A stretch of DNA of 64,000 bases. It comes from AP-15 sp963703745. Lineage in GTDB: Bacteria; Pseudomonadota; Alphaproteobacteria; ATCC43930; CGMCC-115725. The stretch's first letter is position 1; each line of letters begins with the position of its first letter. A program made the position numbers and the translations under genes. Below are positions 1 to 9,223 of this stretch, piece by piece. The notes beneath the pieces were generated by a model. The model ran no database searches and was not told where the DNA came from. It was given only the letters and a program-made list of their open reading frames with translations. The stretch spans positions 1,488,001 to 1,552,000 of the forward strand of contig CAVPFL010000002.1 of assembly GCA_963703745.1 (NCBI GenBank), in the 5' to 3' direction.

Positions 1-60
1 TCCAGGGGCCGTCCCTCCGGCGCACGCCGCCCCTGGATTCCCGCTTTCGCGGGAATGACG
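1..60. repeat. REP-like palindromic element
   Basis: Two nested inverted repeats lie just past the permease stop codon. CCAGGGG (2-8) pairs with CCCCTGG (30-36), and ATTCCCGC (37-44) pairs with GCGGGAAT (49-56) around a TTTC loop. The second hairpin core recurs at 5891-5911. Such short extragenic palindromes are common in proteobacteria and can act as mRNA 3' end stabilisers or weak terminators, and here the element sits where the transporter transcript would end or continue. The family assignment is inference from shape and repetition. Confidence 0.6.
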
Positions 61-73
61 GAAAAATAGTCTG

Positions 74-1030
74 TCACGTGCGTCTGATCCTGGGATCGAT
101 CAGCGACTGCAGCAGATCGACGATCAAATTGGTGGCGACGAAGACCAGCGACAGGGTCAGGATCGTCCCCTGCAATACCGGCACATCGCGATTGATGATC
201 GCCTTGCTCAACAGAAAGCCGCTGCCCGGCCAGGTAAACACCGTTTCCACCAGGATCGAGCCGCCGAGCAGATAGCCGAACTGCAATCCCATGACCGCCA
301 TGACCGGCGGCAGCGAGTTCTTCATCACATGGCGGGTCACCGCCCATTCCGAGAGGCCCTTCGCGCGCAGGGTCTGGACAAAGTCCTGGTTGCGCACCTC
401 GGCGACCGCGGCCCGAGTGGTGCGAGAGAGGATACCGACCGGGATCATCGAGAGCGTGATGACCGGTAAGACCAAATACCTCGCGTCACCCCAGCGCAGA
501 ATGTGAAAGTCGCTCGACCCGCTGGGCCCCATCCCGGCAGCGGGCAACGCCATCAGCTCGACGGCAAAGACGATCACCAGCACGATGCCGACCCAATAGT
601 TCGGTAGGCTGACGCCGAGGACCGCGCCGCCGGTAACGACCCGATCGATCCAGCGCCCGGGATAAGAGCCGGCGGTCACCCCCATCGCATAGCCAATGCT
701 GAAGGCGATCGGCACCGCGAACATCGCGAGCAGGCCGGTATTGGCGAGCGCACCGGTGACTTCGAGAATGACCGGCCGGCGGGTCGCGATCGACATGCCG
801 AAATCGCCGGTCACAACCTTTTCGAGCCAGATCACGAACTGCATCGGTAGCGGTTTGTCGAAGCCGTAGGCCTTCTTGACGATCGCGATCGTTTCGGCTG
901 TCGCATCGGGCGGCAACACGGTCTGCAACGGGTCGCCCGGTGCCAGATAGACGAGCGAGAAACAGACGACGCTGACCCCAAACGCGATCGGGATCGCATA
1001 GAGGATGCGCCGCAGGATATATCGGCCCAT
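74..1030 (-). CDS. ABC transporter permease, DppB/OppB type
   Basis: This 318-residue inner-membrane protein begins MGRYILRRILYAIPIAFGVS, the standard first transmembrane segment of DppB-like permeases, followed by the LAPGDP periplasmic motif. Further hydrophobic segments lie near residues 98-118, 130-160 and 185-205. The EAA-loop region (RNQDFVQTLRAKGLSEWAV, about 212-230) contacts the ATPase. It would form one half of the channel for a peptide- or nickel-type importer. It is the last gene in the window of an operon with two upstream solute-binding proteins. The DppC, DppD and DppF partners are not in view and would have to lie beyond coordinate 1. Substrate is unknown. Confidence 0.93.
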   Translation of the reverse strand: MGRYILRRILYAIPIAFGVSVVCFSLVYLAPGDPLQTVLPPDATAETIAIVKKAYGFDKPLPMQFVIWLEKVVTGDFGMSIATRRPVILEVTGALANTGLLAMFAVPIAFSIGYAMGVTAGSYPGRWIDRVVTGGAVLGVSLPNYWVGIVLVIVFAVELMALPAAGMGPSGSSDFHILRWGDARYLVLPVITLSMIPVGILSRTTRAAVAEVRNQDFVQTLRAKGLSEWAVTRHVMKNSLPPVMAVMGLQFGYLLGGSILVETVFTWPGSGFLLSKAIINRDVPVLQGTILTLSLVFVATNLIVDLLQSLIDPRIRRT

Positions 1031-1054
1031 TGGCCTAGTCTCAGCGGCGGAGGT

Positions 1055-2647
1055 TCACCGCAACACGCTGACCGGGGTCAAATCCTGGAACCAGCTCTGC
1101 GCCTGAACAAACCCGGTGACCTTTGGCGACAACGCGCGGGGATTGACGTCGTGCGCGACGAAAATCATCACGGCTTCCTCGCTCATCAATTCGTGGAGCT
1201 TGGTCAGCATCGGCAGACGCTTCGCGGTGTCGAACTCTTCGAGAATGTCGGCGACCAGTTTTTCGACATCGGGATTTTTGTAGTGCCCCCAATTGGCGCC
1301 CTTTGGCGCCCAGGATCCGGTCCACACATGGCGGATCAGCGCGTTGAACGGGTCCTGGGAGCCGCGGCTGACATTGATCGCGTCGTATTGCGGGTGCTTT
1401 TCGGCGCCCTCGCGCGCCACGGCAGTGAGTGCATTCCAATCCATCGTCTCGAGCTCCACGTCGAAGCCGGCGGCATCCATTTGCGATTTCACCAATTCGT
1501 TCATCGGCAAGGGCTGCATCTGCCCTGAGCCCGAGGTCGAGATCGCGAACGTCACCTTGCACGGCAAGCAGCCGGCCTCCTTAAGCAGCGCCTTCGCTTT
1601 GGCGGGCTCGTATTTGTAGAGAACGGGATTGCCGTAGAAGGGCAGTGACGGCGGCACCGTCGCATAGCCTTCGAGCATCATCCCGTTGAGCAAATCCTTT
1701 ATGTCCTCTCGGTTCAGCGCGTAGTTGGCCGCCTGGCGGACCCGCTTGTCGGTAAACGGCCCTTTGACAAAATTGAGCTGGTAGCTCCAATTGTGCGGGT
1801 AGATCCGCGTGATGATTTGCATACCGGCAGATTTAAGGCGTTCGAGCGCGTCGGGCGAGGGCGCCTCGATCCAATCGACCTGGCCCGACAGCAGGGCAGC
1901 GGTGCGGGTCGAGGCCTCCGGCATCGGCACAAGCACCAGCCGGTCCTGTTTCGGCACGCGCGCCTTGTCCCAGTAGTCGGTATTGGGGACGAACTCCAAC
2001 CGCTGATGCGGCACCATCTTGTCGAATTTGTAGGGCCCGGTCCCCGACGGGTGCAGCGCGTATTCGGTCCAGTTGTATTTGACCTCTTTGGCGCGGCACG
2101 GGCTGACCATCATGACGAAGGCCATCATGTAGGGGAACAGCGCGTCCGGCACCTTGGTGGTAAAGGCGACAGTGTGATCGTCGAGTTTTTCGATCCCGGC
2201 ATAGGTGCCGAGATAGGCACGCGCCTGGGCGAACTGCGCCGGGTTAAATTGCGGCGCCTTCTCGTCGCCGCTGTAGCCGAGGTTCCAGACCACGTCGTCG
2301 GCGGTGAACGGGCAGCCGTCGTGCCATTTGACACCTTGACGCAAGGAGAAGATCCAGCGTTTGGGGTCGCCTTCGTCGATGTGCCATTCGCTGGCGAGGC
2401 CCGGCTTGATGTCGGCCGCTTTGTCGCCGGCCCCCGACAAATCCCACAGCACCAGTGAATCATAGAGGTTGTAGCCAACAAAACGGTAGCCTTCGAACCC
2501 CTGGTCCGGATTGCCGGTAGTAGCCGGCAGGTCGCCTGCGGTCATGCCGACGGTCAAGGTGCCGCCGGCTTGCGCCGCGGCGGCGCCGAGGCCAATGCCC
2601 AAGCCGACGGCGATCGTCGATCCCAGATGCGTCCGATACTTTGTCAT
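1055..2647 (-). CDS. ABC transporter substrate-binding protein, family 5 (paralogue A)
   Basis: A 530-residue periplasmic solute-binding protein of the SBP_bac_5 (DppA/OppA) family. I chose the ATG at 2647 because it gives a clean signal peptide (MTKYRTHLGSTIAVGLGIG then an AQAG cleavage area); the longer frame adds an unlikely polar leader. Family hallmarks include the W-x-F-x-L-R-x-G-V-x-W-H-D-G segment near residues 105-120 and the HPSGTGPYKF motif. It is closely similar along its length to the product of the gene just upstream (stop 74 bp away), so the two are tandem duplicates serving the same or related permeases. The ligand cannot be read from sequence. Confidence 0.92.
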   Translation of the reverse strand: MTKYRTHLGSTIAVGLGIGLGAAAAQAGGTLTVGMTAGDLPATTGNPDQGFEGYRFVGYNLYDSLVLWDLSGAGDKAADIKPGLASEWHIDEGDPKRWIFSLRQGVKWHDGCPFTADDVVWNLGYSGDEKAPQFNPAQFAQARAYLGTYAGIEKLDDHTVAFTTKVPDALFPYMMAFVMMVSPCRAKEVKYNWTEYALHPSGTGPYKFDKMVPHQRLEFVPNTDYWDKARVPKQDRLVLVPMPEASTRTAALLSGQVDWIEAPSPDALERLKSAGMQIITRIYPHNWSYQLNFVKGPFTDKRVRQAANYALNREDIKDLLNGMMLEGYATVPPSLPFYGNPVLYKYEPAKAKALLKEAGCLPCKVTFAISTSGSGQMQPLPMNELVKSQMDAAGFDVELETMDWNALTAVAREGAEKHPQYDAINVSRGSQDPFNALIRHVWTGSWAPKGANWGHYKNPDVEKLVADILEEFDTAKRLPMLTKLHELMSEEAVMIFVAHDVNPRALSPKVTGFVQAQSWFQDLTPVSVLR

Positions 2648-2720
2648 ATCAGCATTCCCTGTCCGTCGCGACATGTCCGTCTGCCGGACTCGTGAAACCA
2701 ATCCTCCCGCCGGCGCCCGC

Positions 2721-4325
2721 CTAGGGCGAAACGGCCACTGGCGTCAGGTCCTGAAACCAGCTCTGGGCTTGTACGAACCCCTCGATCTTGGGCGACATCG
2801 CCCGCGGATTGAGGTCGTGGACGACAAAGATCATGACCGCCAGGCGACCTTCGAGCTCGTGCAGCTCGGTCAAGAGGCCGAGCCGCTTCTCGTCGTCGAA
2901 TTGGCTGAAGATTTGCTCGATCAGCGCTTCGGTCTCGGGGCTCTCGAAATGCCCCCAGTTTGGGCCCTTGGGCGCCCAGTAGGTTTTGCCGACGAGCTTG
3001 ATGATGGCGCTGACCGGGTCGAGCAGGCCGCGTGAGAAGTTGAGCCCGTCATATTCGGGAAACTTGTCGACCCCGGCGCGGTAGACGTCGAGCAATGCAT
3101 TCCAGTCCATGGTCTGCAGGGTGACCTCGAACCCGGCCTCTTCCAGCTGTGCCTTGACCAGCTCATTCATCGGCAATGGCTGCATCTGCCCCGAGCCCGA
3201 GGTAGAGATCCCGAACTTGACCTTGCACGGCAGGCAGCCGGCCTCGCTCAACAATGCCCGTGCCTTCTTGGGATCATAATCGTACTGCACCGGGTGCCCG
3301 TAATAGGCCATCGACGGCGGCACCACGTCGTGCTCGGAAATCGCCGTGCCGCCCAACAAGTCTACGACGTCTTGCCGGTTTATTGCGTAGTTCGCCGCCT
3401 GGCGGACGCGCAGATCCTTGAACGGACCGCGGGCGAAATTCAGCAGGTACGGCCAGTCATGCGGATAGACATTGGTTACGATGTTCATCCCGGCTGATTT
3501 GAGCCGCGGGATCGCATCGGGTGACGGCGCCTCGATCCAGTTGACCTGGCCGGTCAGCAGTGCCGCCGTGCGGGTCGACGCCTCCGGCATCGGGATCAGC
3601 ACCAGCCGCTCTTGTTTGGGGATGCGCGCCTTGTCCCAGTAGGCCGTGTTGGGCACCAGCTCGAGTCGCTGATGCGGCACGAAACGGTCGAACTTGTAGG
3701 GACCGGTGCCGGACGGGTGCAGCGCATACTGCGCCCAATCGTAGTTCACTTCTTTGGCGCGGCACGGGCTGATCATCAGGACATAGGTCAGCGTGTAGCG
3801 GAACAGCGACTCCAGGAAATTGTTCTCGATCGCTATCGTGGAGTCGTCGAGTTTCGTCACTGACTTGACGTTGCTGAGGAATGCACGCGTATAAGTGAAT
3901 TGCTGTGGTGAGAAATTCGGTGCGTTCTGGTCCATGCGCATCTGGAAATTCCAGACGACATCGTCGGCAGTGAATTTGCAGCCGTCGTGCCAGGTGACAC
4001 CCTCGCGCAGATGCACGATCCAGCGCATGTGATTGTTCGGATCGATCTCGTAGGAGGTGGCAAGGCCCGGCTTCGGCTCGGACGGCTTGTCGGACTTGGA
4101 CAGGTCCCACAACAGTAGGGCGTCGTAGAGGTTGTAGCCGACAAAGCGATAGCCCTCGAACCCCTGGTCCGGGTTGCCGGTCGTCACCGGGATGTCGCCG
4201 GCGGTCATCCCGACGGTCAATATACCGCCCGCGTCGGCAGGGCGGACCGGCGTTGTCAACGCCATCAGCGCAAAGGCCGCGGCGCTAATAGCGCCTCGCT
4301 GACGACCGGCGAGGCATGCTTCCAT
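2721..4325 (-). CDS. ABC transporter substrate-binding protein, family 5 (paralogue B)
   Basis: A 534-residue DppA-like periplasmic binding protein. The ATG at 4325 gives a signal peptide (MEACLAGRQRGAISAAAFAL then a PADAGG cleavage area). The frame is open 30 codons further upstream but that extension is Arg/Trp/Pro-rich and unlikely to be coding. It shares VGMTAGD, TGNPDQGFEGYRFVGYNLYD, HDGC and PMPEASTRTAALL blocks with the adjacent paralogue, and both end in AQSWFQDLTPV. It is the first gene of the apparent operon. Two binding proteins sharing one permease would widen the substrate range (inference). Confidence 0.92.
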   Translation of the reverse strand: MEACLAGRQRGAISAAAFALMALTTPVRPADAGGILTVGMTAGDIPVTTGNPDQGFEGYRFVGYNLYDALLLWDLSKSDKPSEPKPGLATSYEIDPNNHMRWIVHLREGVTWHDGCKFTADDVVWNFQMRMDQNAPNFSPQQFTYTRAFLSNVKSVTKLDDSTIAIENNFLESLFRYTLTYVLMISPCRAKEVNYDWAQYALHPSGTGPYKFDRFVPHQRLELVPNTAYWDKARIPKQERLVLIPMPEASTRTAALLTGQVNWIEAPSPDAIPRLKSAGMNIVTNVYPHDWPYLLNFARGPFKDLRVRQAANYAINRQDVVDLLGGTAISEHDVVPPSMAYYGHPVQYDYDPKKARALLSEAGCLPCKVKFGISTSGSGQMQPLPMNELVKAQLEEAGFEVTLQTMDWNALLDVYRAGVDKFPEYDGLNFSRGLLDPVSAIIKLVGKTYWAPKGPNWGHFESPETEALIEQIFSQFDDEKRLGLLTELHELEGRLAVMIFVVHDLNPRAMSPKIEGFVQAQSWFQDLTPVAVSP

Positions 4326-4507
4326 GGACGCTGCTCCCGAGGAGACGGAACGCGGAATCCACGCAGGAAACGTGCCAAACCTCTCGCCTCGGGGTGGCCA
4401 AGGTTCGTACGCCAATCCGCGATCAGCTGCTCATTTTCTGCTCAAAATTGCGAAGGTCGCGCGCCGTGTCGCGCTGTCGACACTCCGCCGCGCTTTGGCG
4501 CTCCCGT

Positions 4508-5365
4508 TTAGTACAGGATCGAAGGCAGATAGGCACCGGCCGGCTCGTTGTAGAGGCCGATCGTCATCAGCGTCTGCTGCTTGACGAGGCGCAGCCCCCG
4601 GTCGAGGCACCAGCGGAACAGATCGTGATTGCGAGTCGGTACCAGAAAGCCGGGCCCGGCGAAGCTCGGCGCCGCGCAGATCAGCGCCTTCAGGTCCTCG
4701 TTAGTTTCGCCGACCGCATGCGCGAAAAAGCCGATCTCGGTGGCGTAGCCGGTGATCCGGTCAAGACGCTCGACTACCCTGGCGGTGCTTTGCGCAATCG
4801 CGTCGGCGACTTCGCCGCTCCGCTCGAAGCCGTGCACCCGCCGGCACAAGGCATTGCAGGCGTCCGCATCCGCTGTGGTTGCTGCGCGCACGGCGTAGCC
4901 GGGTAGACGCAGACCGAGCGCTTGCCCCTGCAGGACCGACAGCGGCTCGCGGGTCACGAAACCGAGCCTCGTGTAGAGGCACAGAGAACGGTTGTGAAAG
5001 CCGTCCTGCACCAGCCGAACGCCGGGCAGCTGGAGCGCCGCCGCGCGTTCGATGACGGCCTCCATCAACCGGCGCCCGACGCCCTCATTCTGTGCTGCCG
5101 GATCGACCGTGATCGGCCCGACGCCGCCGATCGGCGAGCGCTCATCCATGAAATTGCTGCCGAGGATACGGCCGTCCCGCTCGGCCACGACACCATAGAA
5201 GCCGCGATGGGCGATCAGCATCGCGGCAACGCGCGTCGCGATCTCCACCGACGGGAAATCGCGCGGAAAATTGTGCTGATCGGCGATCGCCCCGAAGGCC
5301 TCGCAGATGATGCGGCCGCACTCTGCGGCATCCGCCGCCGCGGCGCGTCGAATGGTTATGACCAT
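4508..5365 (-). CDS. GNAT-family N-acetyltransferase with C-terminal extension
   Basis: This 285-residue protein has an N-terminal GNAT fold (about 1-150). The acetyl-CoA-binding motif A is visible as VDPAAQNEGVGRRLMEAVIE (the Q/R-x-x-G-x-G/A signature), followed by the motif B-like SLCLYTRLGFV. The C-terminal half (about 155-285) carries a second, more diverged domain with RAATTADADACNALCRRVHG, which looks like the start of another GNAT-like unit without an obvious motif A. Acyl acceptor is unknown. It stands alone on the minus strand, separated from the transporter operon by about 180 bp. Confidence 0.85.
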   Translation of the reverse strand: MVITIRRAAAADAAECGRIICEAFGAIADQHNFPRDFPSVEIATRVAAMLIAHRGFYGVVAERDGRILGSNFMDERSPIGGVGPITVDPAAQNEGVGRRLMEAVIERAAALQLPGVRLVQDGFHNRSLCLYTRLGFVTREPLSVLQGQALGLRLPGYAVRAATTADADACNALCRRVHGFERSGEVADAIAQSTARVVERLDRITGYATEIGFFAHAVGETNEDLKALICAAPSFAGPGFLVPTRNHDLFRWCLDRGLRLVKQQTLMTIGLYNEPAGAYLPSILY

Positions 5366-5979
5366 GGCTGTTTCCCTCGCGGCGCTTTCCTATACTGATC
5401 CAGATGCCTCATCAACCGCCACAGGCGGAGCCGACCAGTTTTGCAGCGGTCATTCCTCCGGCATTGCCGCCTTGCGCAGGCCAGCGAGATAAGTGGTCTC
5501 GAACAAGGCTCGGACGCTCGGCACCCCAGTATTGGCGCCTCCAAGCGAGGGGCGATTACGCCTCTTCTGTTCTTACTATTGTAGAAGGCCCACCAGAGGG
5601 ACCAAATGTTGTGGTGGGTCTCGGTACGTTTGACGATCGGTGCAGTTTCAATCAGATCGATTTCCCTGGCAAAGGGATTATGGATCTGGGCTTGAACGGC
5701 TTCAGAACCGGGCAGACCGGCAGCTACACGGTCAACCGGAACTGGACCGGCTTTATGACGATCGATATCGTCCTGGCCGGGCTTGTCATCGAGAACGCCA
5801 TTGTGACCAGCAATGGTGGCCGTGCGATCCATGGCGTCGTTGCCTCGAGCACTGTGAGCTGCCAACCCCCCTCGACCCCGCTCCAGCGTCATTCCCGCCA
5901 AAAGCGGGAATTCAGCGGTACAAGTCCATACGGTTGCTTCTGGACCCCCGCCTTCGCGGGGGGTGACGACCTCGGGGTG
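5366..5979. other. 614-bp stretch without a confident gene
   Basis: No gene can be supported here. A plus-strand frame opens at 5404, and its part from about 5565 to 5880 translates to a protein-like stretch (including NQIDFPGKGIMDLGLNGF) with codon use less GC-rich than the neighbours. However, the frame runs on through the palindromes at 5891-5964 and into the antisense of msrP. The minus strand is also open (5356-5901) with no recognisable family. It may hold a decayed or very small gene, or a mobile-element remnant. Confidence 0.4.
5888..5970. repeat. Pair of REP-like hairpins
   Basis: ATTCCCGC (5891-5898) pairs with GCGGGAAT (5904-5911), the same arms as in the element at 37-56. A second hairpin, ACCCCCGC-CTTC-GCGGGGGGT, lies at about 5944-5964. 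The block sits directly after the msrP stop codon on the minus strand. It could therefore form the 3' end structure of that transcript, though no T-run follows. Assignment to a repeat family is inference from the shared core. Confidence 0.55.
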
Positions 5980-6942
5980 TCAGGCGAAAAGACGCTCCTT
6001 TTCGAGGCCGTCATAGAGGTGGGCGACGAACTCGCCGTAGCCGTTCCATTTGAGCGTGGGCCGCCGCCCGTCGATGCCGAGCACCCGCTCGGTCGCCTGG
6101 CTCCAGCGCGGATGCGGCACGTCGGGATTGACGTTCGCCCAGAAGCCGTACTCGTCGCCTGCCACGGTCTCCCAGAATGACACCGGGCGCTTGTCGGTAA
6201 ATGAAAAGCGCACGATCGATTTGACCGACTTGAACCCATATTTCCACGGCAATACCAGGCGCAACGGCGCCCCGTCCTGTTTGGGAACCGGTTTGCCGTA
6301 CATCCCGGTCACCAGAAAGGCGAGCTCGTTACCGGCTTCGGCGATCGTGACGCCTTCGATATAGGGCCACGGGTACCAAACCTGCTTCTGGCCGGATGCC
6401 GTCTTGGGATCGAGGAAGGTTTCCATTTGGACGTATTTCGCTGAACCCAAAGGCTTTGCGAAATCGACAAAGGCGGCCATCGGGAAGCCGCTCCACGGCA
6501 CCGCCATCGACCACGCCTCGACACAGCGGTGACGGTAGAGCCGCTCTTCGAGCGTCATCTTTTTCAGCAGCTCGTCGATGTCGACGGTCAGTTCCTTGTC
6601 GACCAGCCCGTCGATCTTGATTGTCCACGGACGGGTTTGCAGCGCCTGGGCCTCGTCGGCGATCGATTTTTGCGAGCCGAACTCGTAAAAGTTGTTGTAA
6701 CTCGTGGCCAATTTCTCGTCGGTCAGCGGCCGGTCGAGCGTGTAACGGGGGTTCCGCTTGGCCGGATAAAGCCCGGCCGAGGGATCTTCCTGGCCGGCGG
6801 CTGCAATCGCCGAGCCGAAGACCGGCGCCAGGATCGGGCCGGCTGCGATGGCTTTGATCAGATCTCTTCGTCGGAGGAACACTCCCTCCGCTGTCGCTTC
6901 GCTTTCGCGAAGCTCCCAGCCTCGCTTGCGCCGAATCGGCAT
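5980..6942 (-). CDS. msrP: MsrP/YedY-type protein-methionine-sulfoxide reductase, catalytic subunit
   Basis: A 320-residue periplasmic molybdoenzyme that, in this family, repairs oxidised methionine in envelope proteins. A Tat signal is visible (LRRRDLIKAIAAG, about residues 23-35). The molybdopterin-coordinating cysteine is in HRCVEAWSM (Cys140), followed by the conserved WSGFPMA segment. The C-terminal GFWANVNP and PHPRWSQATER blocks are typical of YedY. The usual partner, the haem-binding membrane subunit MsrQ, is not adjacent on either side. The molybdenum cofactor would be supplied by pathways such as the mob/moe/moa genes at 17.4-19.9 kb. Confidence 0.93.
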   Translation of the reverse strand: MPIRRKRGWELRESEATAEGVFLRRRDLIKAIAAGPILAPVFGSAIAAAGQEDPSAGLYPAKRNPRYTLDRPLTDEKLATSYNNFYEFGSQKSIADEAQALQTRPWTIKIDGLVDKELTVDIDELLKKMTLEERLYRHRCVEAWSMAVPWSGFPMAAFVDFAKPLGSAKYVQMETFLDPKTASGQKQVWYPWPYIEGVTIAEAGNELAFLVTGMYGKPVPKQDGAPLRLVLPWKYGFKSVKSIVRFSFTDKRPVSFWETVAGDEYGFWANVNPDVPHPRWSQATERVLGIDGRRPTLKWNGYGEFVAHLYDGLEKERLFA

Positions 6943-7031
6943 CGCCGCGTCTCCAGACCTTTACGGTCCAGAAGTCGGAATTCTCCGAGCCGGCGCCAAG
7001 TCACGCTTTCGCGAGCGGAGCCGATCTGCTG

Positions 7032-9062
7032 CTACTGAGCGGCCTCGGCCGTCCGCATTGCCAGCACTTTCTCCATCGGGCGCCCGGTCATTTCCTGCAT
7101 GTGGTCGAAGTGATGAGCGAAACTGCCCACCCCCAGTGTCAGCGAGCGCAGCTCGACGATCAGATCGTGCAGCTCGCTTTGCGGCATATGAGCGCTGACG
7201 ACGTCCCAGCCCGACCATTCCGGTTTGGCGTCGTAGCCAAGGATTTGGCCGCGCCGGCCGGAGACGAGCCGTTGAACGCGCGCGGTAAACGCGTTCGGGA
7301 CCGAGATCTCGACTAGGTCGATCGGCTCGAGCAAGATCGGCTCGCATTTCGGCAGCGATTCCTGGATAGCCTGTCTGCCGGCCGTCTTAAATGCCTGATC
7401 CGAGCTGTCTACTGCGTGGAATTGGCCGGTGATCAGATTGACCGCGACGTCGACGACCGGAAAGCCAAGCGGGCCGCGGCGCAGTGCCTCGACCACCCCT
7501 TCCTCGACCGCGGGGATGTAATTGCGCGGGATTGCGCCGCCGACAACGCTGTCGGTAAACGTAAAGCCGGAGCCGCGCGGCAGCGATTTGACCTCGACCG
7601 TAACATCGGCGAACTGCCCGTGCCCGCCGCTTTGCCGCTTGAAGCGGGAATGCTGCTGGGTGCCGTGGCGGATCGTCTCCTTGTACGGGGTACCTGCGGG
7701 TTTGCCGCTGACCGCGAGGTTGTTGCGGTTGCGCAGTCGGTCGAGGGCAATCTGCAGATGAATGTCGCCCTGCCCCCACAGCACCATTTCCTGCGTATCG
7801 GCATTCTGCTCGAGCTCGATTGTCGGATCCTCTTCGATCAGCCGGCCGATGGCTCCGGTCAATTTGACATCGTCCTGACGCCGTTCCGAATGGATCGCGA
7901 GACCAAAGACCGGCTGCGGACGCTCCGGCCGCACAAACGGTTCGGCCTTGCCCGAAGGGGTCAGCACGGCACCCGTCTGGATGTCCTCCATGCGGGTCAG
8001 CCCGACGACCTCGCCGGCATGGGCGGACTGGATCTTCTCTTGCTGGGAGCCGGTCAGGCGCAACAAACCGGCAACGCGGGTGCCGTTGAGCACCATCCCC
8101 TCGGAAATCGTGCCGCGCCAGACGCGCGCCAATGACAGTTTGCCGGTATGTGCCACGTTGTAGGTCTTGAACACTTGGGCCAGGGGCTCGCCTTGGGCGG
8201 CGATGCCGAAGCGCTCGGCGGTGACCTGCGGCGACGGTGTCTCGTGCCGCAGCGCCTTCCACAGGCGGTGGACGCCCCAATCAGCTAAAGCCGAGCCGAG
8301 GAACACCGGGATGACCTGAACCTGACTCAAGGTACGCGTCAGGTGCCGGTAGATCTCTTCCTTTGGCGGCTCGACGTCTTCGAGCAGCTGTTCGAGCAAT
8401 GTATCGTCGAAATCGGCGAGCTTTTCGATCAGATTGGTTCGGGTGGAGCGTTCCTCGTCCCAAAAATTGTCCGGGAGCTGGATCAGATCCGAAGGCTGGC
8501 CTGGGCGGTAGCGGTAGGCGCGCTCGCTGACCAGGTCGACATAGCCGGTGATTTCGGAATCCGGCCCGCGCAACGGCACCTGGCGCAGCACCAGCGGCCG
8601 CTCGGATACCGATTGCAGCGCCGCGAGCACGTCCCGCACTCGCGCGTTCGCAGTATCCATTTTGTTGATAAAAATCATATGCGGGATATTGTGCCGGTCG
8701 AGAAACCGCAATAGCGGTGTAATCGTCAGCGCCCGCTCGGCCTCCGGCTCGACGACGACCACCGCGACATCGCTCGCCAGCAGCGCCCCCTGCGCCTCGT
8801 AAAGCAGCTCGACCGAGCCGGGGCAGTCGAGGATGGTCCACGGATCACCGAGAAACGTGGCATTCGCGACATTGATCTCGGTCGACATCTGGCGCGCCCG
8901 CGCCTCCGGGGTATGATCGCCGACCGAATTGCCGTCGCGCACGCTGCCGCGCCGGGTCGTGCCGCCGCTAGCATGCAGCAAGGCTTCGAGCAAGGTCGTC
9001 TTGCCCGACAAGTACGGACCGATCAGCGCGGCACAACGCTGTGCCGCAGTTCCATTCGCCAT
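7032..9062 (-). CDS. Elongation factor G-like translational GTPase (non-housekeeping paralogue)
   Basis: A 676-residue EF-G-family protein. I start it at ATG 9062 (MANGTAAQ) because the longer frame adds 68 Arg/Pro-rich residues with no family match. G1 is GPYLSGKT (15-22), G3 is DCPGS (79-83) and G4 is NKMD (133-136). Domains II-V follow, including the domain IV block SGGHGQFADV. In canonical EF-G and EF-Tu, G3 reads DTPGH and the His is catalytic; here it is Ser. The gene lies apart from any ribosomal-protein genes. It is therefore probably the EF-G-like paralogue seen in many alphaproteobacteria, with reduced or altered GTPase activity (inference). Confidence 0.88.
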   Translation of the reverse strand: MANGTAAQRCAALIGPYLSGKTTLLEALLHASGGTTRRGSVRDGNSVGDHTPEARARQMSTEINVANATFLGDPWTILDCPGSVELLYEAQGALLASDVAVVVVEPEAERALTITPLLRFLDRHNIPHMIFINKMDTANARVRDVLAALQSVSERPLVLRQVPLRGPDSEITGYVDLVSERAYRYRPGQPSDLIQLPDNFWDEERSTRTNLIEKLADFDDTLLEQLLEDVEPPKEEIYRHLTRTLSQVQVIPVFLGSALADWGVHRLWKALRHETPSPQVTAERFGIAAQGEPLAQVFKTYNVAHTGKLSLARVWRGTISEGMVLNGTRVAGLLRLTGSQQEKIQSAHAGEVVGLTRMEDIQTGAVLTPSGKAEPFVRPERPQPVFGLAIHSERRQDDVKLTGAIGRLIEEDPTIELEQNADTQEMVLWGQGDIHLQIALDRLRNRNNLAVSGKPAGTPYKETIRHGTQQHSRFKRQSGGHGQFADVTVEVKSLPRGSGFTFTDSVVGGAIPRNYIPAVEEGVVEALRRGPLGFPVVDVAVNLITGQFHAVDSSDQAFKTAGRQAIQESLPKCEPILLEPIDLVEISVPNAFTARVQRLVSGRRGQILGYDAKPEWSGWDVVSAHMPQSELHDLIVELRSLTLGVGSFAHHFDHMQEMTGRPMEKVLAMRTAEAAQ

Positions 9063-9223
9063 AGGCGCCTCCAGCCGATATACCGGGCGATCGCGCGTCC
9101 GCGAGGGCGGCGATCCGTCGGTGTCCAGTCTATTCCATATCTGGCCGGAGGCCAGGGGGATGGCAATCGAAATCTGGAAGAAAGCTGGCCCCGCCTGACG
9201 CGGCGCTGCTCTATGGGCGAAAG

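Noticed and set aside
5356..5901. Open minus frame of 181 codons upstream of the GNAT gene
   Set aside because: It overlaps the GNAT start, crosses palindromes and gives no recognisable domain or ribosome-binding site.
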